Assembly (NCBI GenBank): GCA_946811185.2
Contig: OX328102.1
Location: 62,327,416 to 62,391,415 of the forward strand
Source of the DNA: Hippopus hippopus
Taxonomy: Eukaryota; Mollusca; Bivalvia; Cardiida; Cardiidae
DNA length: 64,000 nucleotides
Reading direction: 5' to 3'
The translations under genes and the position numbers were made by a program. Below the pieces are notes generated by a model. That model did not search any database. It saw only the letters and a list, made by a program, of their open reading frames with translations, and was not told the DNA's origin. This document shows, one piece after another, positions 63,560 to 64,000 of this stretch; position 1 is the first letter of the stretch; each line of letters starts with the position of its first letter.

Positions 63560-63810
63560 GCGGAAATGTAGATCAAAGATCAGACTGCACGTTCTGTGCA
63601 GTATGATCTTGATAAACATTGTCCGCAAAATGAAGTCTGATCTTGATCTTCATTGTTTTAAAAAAAAATGACAATGTTGTGCTTGGCTCTTGAACTCTTT
63701 CCATACCATAGATGACACCAGAGGCTTTTGTGGACAGTGTAGATCAAGATCAGACTACACAGAACGTGCAGTCTGATCTCTGATCAACACTGTCCACTGC
63801 TATATTCTGG
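63560..63810 (+). repeat. Two family C hairpins
   Basis: Hairpins at 63565-63625 (AGATCAGACTGCACGTTCTG) and 63715-63795 (GGACAGTGTAGATCAAGATC facing GATCAACACTGTCC). A partial third arm, GTCTGATCTTGATCTTCATTG, lies at 63632-63655. Confidence 0.7.
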
Positions 63811-64000
63811 ATTATGACCGAACTGTCTCTTGATCTTGCAGAGGAAATATACCTTTTGCCTTTGAGAAAAAGCAATTTACTTATTGAGTAATGAAAGAGT
63901 TAAGGTGCTGTAACATATTTTGATAGAGAAAAAAACGACGAAAGAAAGAAGAGAAAAAAAGAGAGAAGAAAACTTAGAAAAAATGGGCTTCATGTTTACT

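Overview
The window is nuclear DNA of an animal, most likely a bivalve mollusc. The reasons are intron-containing secreted-protein genes with GT-AG splice sites, tRNA-derived SINEs ending in the 'ATAATGTTGAAAGCGGCG' tail that I associate with bivalve SINEs, a very dense load of palindromic MITEs, and a decayed Polinton/adintovirus-like element at the left edge. The species cannot be fixed from sequence alone.

Layout. 1-7290: the right-hand part of an endogenous Polinton-like (virus-like) element. It holds a capsid-like gene, a SAP/NUMOD-like gene, a protein-primed family B DNA polymerase and a RING-finger gene, all broken by stops or frameshifts, plus small ORFs and a repeat-rich end. 7291-7572: a Cys-rich coding-like exon. 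7600-15800: almost wall-to-wall MITEs of several families. 15828-18842: a two-exon gene for a secreted protein of 205 residues built of His-His-Glu-Asp-Asp-Asp repeats. 18980-25980: more MITEs and SINEs. 25981-46556 (minus strand): a seven-exon gene for a secreted chymotrypsin-fold serine protease of 379 residues. All its splice phases agree and it carries an N-terminal six-cysteine defensin-like domain. Its introns hold repeats, a satellite and a LINE fragment. 46600-64000: no recognisable gene; SINEs and MITEs, with a dense cluster of one TTAA-flanked MITE family at 53.4-62.8 kb.

MITE families are called A to K here. A (about 215-300 bp; ends TTAA-CCCTTTACC; central palindrome around AAAAGGAGAAAATGCTGG) shows a clean TTAA target duplication in a nested copy, which points to piggyBac-type mobilisation. 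B is a palindromic element with ends TGAGCCATGCTCTG. C has the palindrome AGATCAAGATCAGACTGCAC. D is about 450 bp with the CACTCGTGAAAATATTACCG palindrome. E is about 375 bp with GGCCATTC ends. F to K are lower-copy families.

The two host genes are separate units. Both encode secreted products that would suit haemolymph or mucosal roles (metal binding; proteolysis with a possible antimicrobial or targeting domain), but function is inferred from sequence features only. All repeat ends are approximate.
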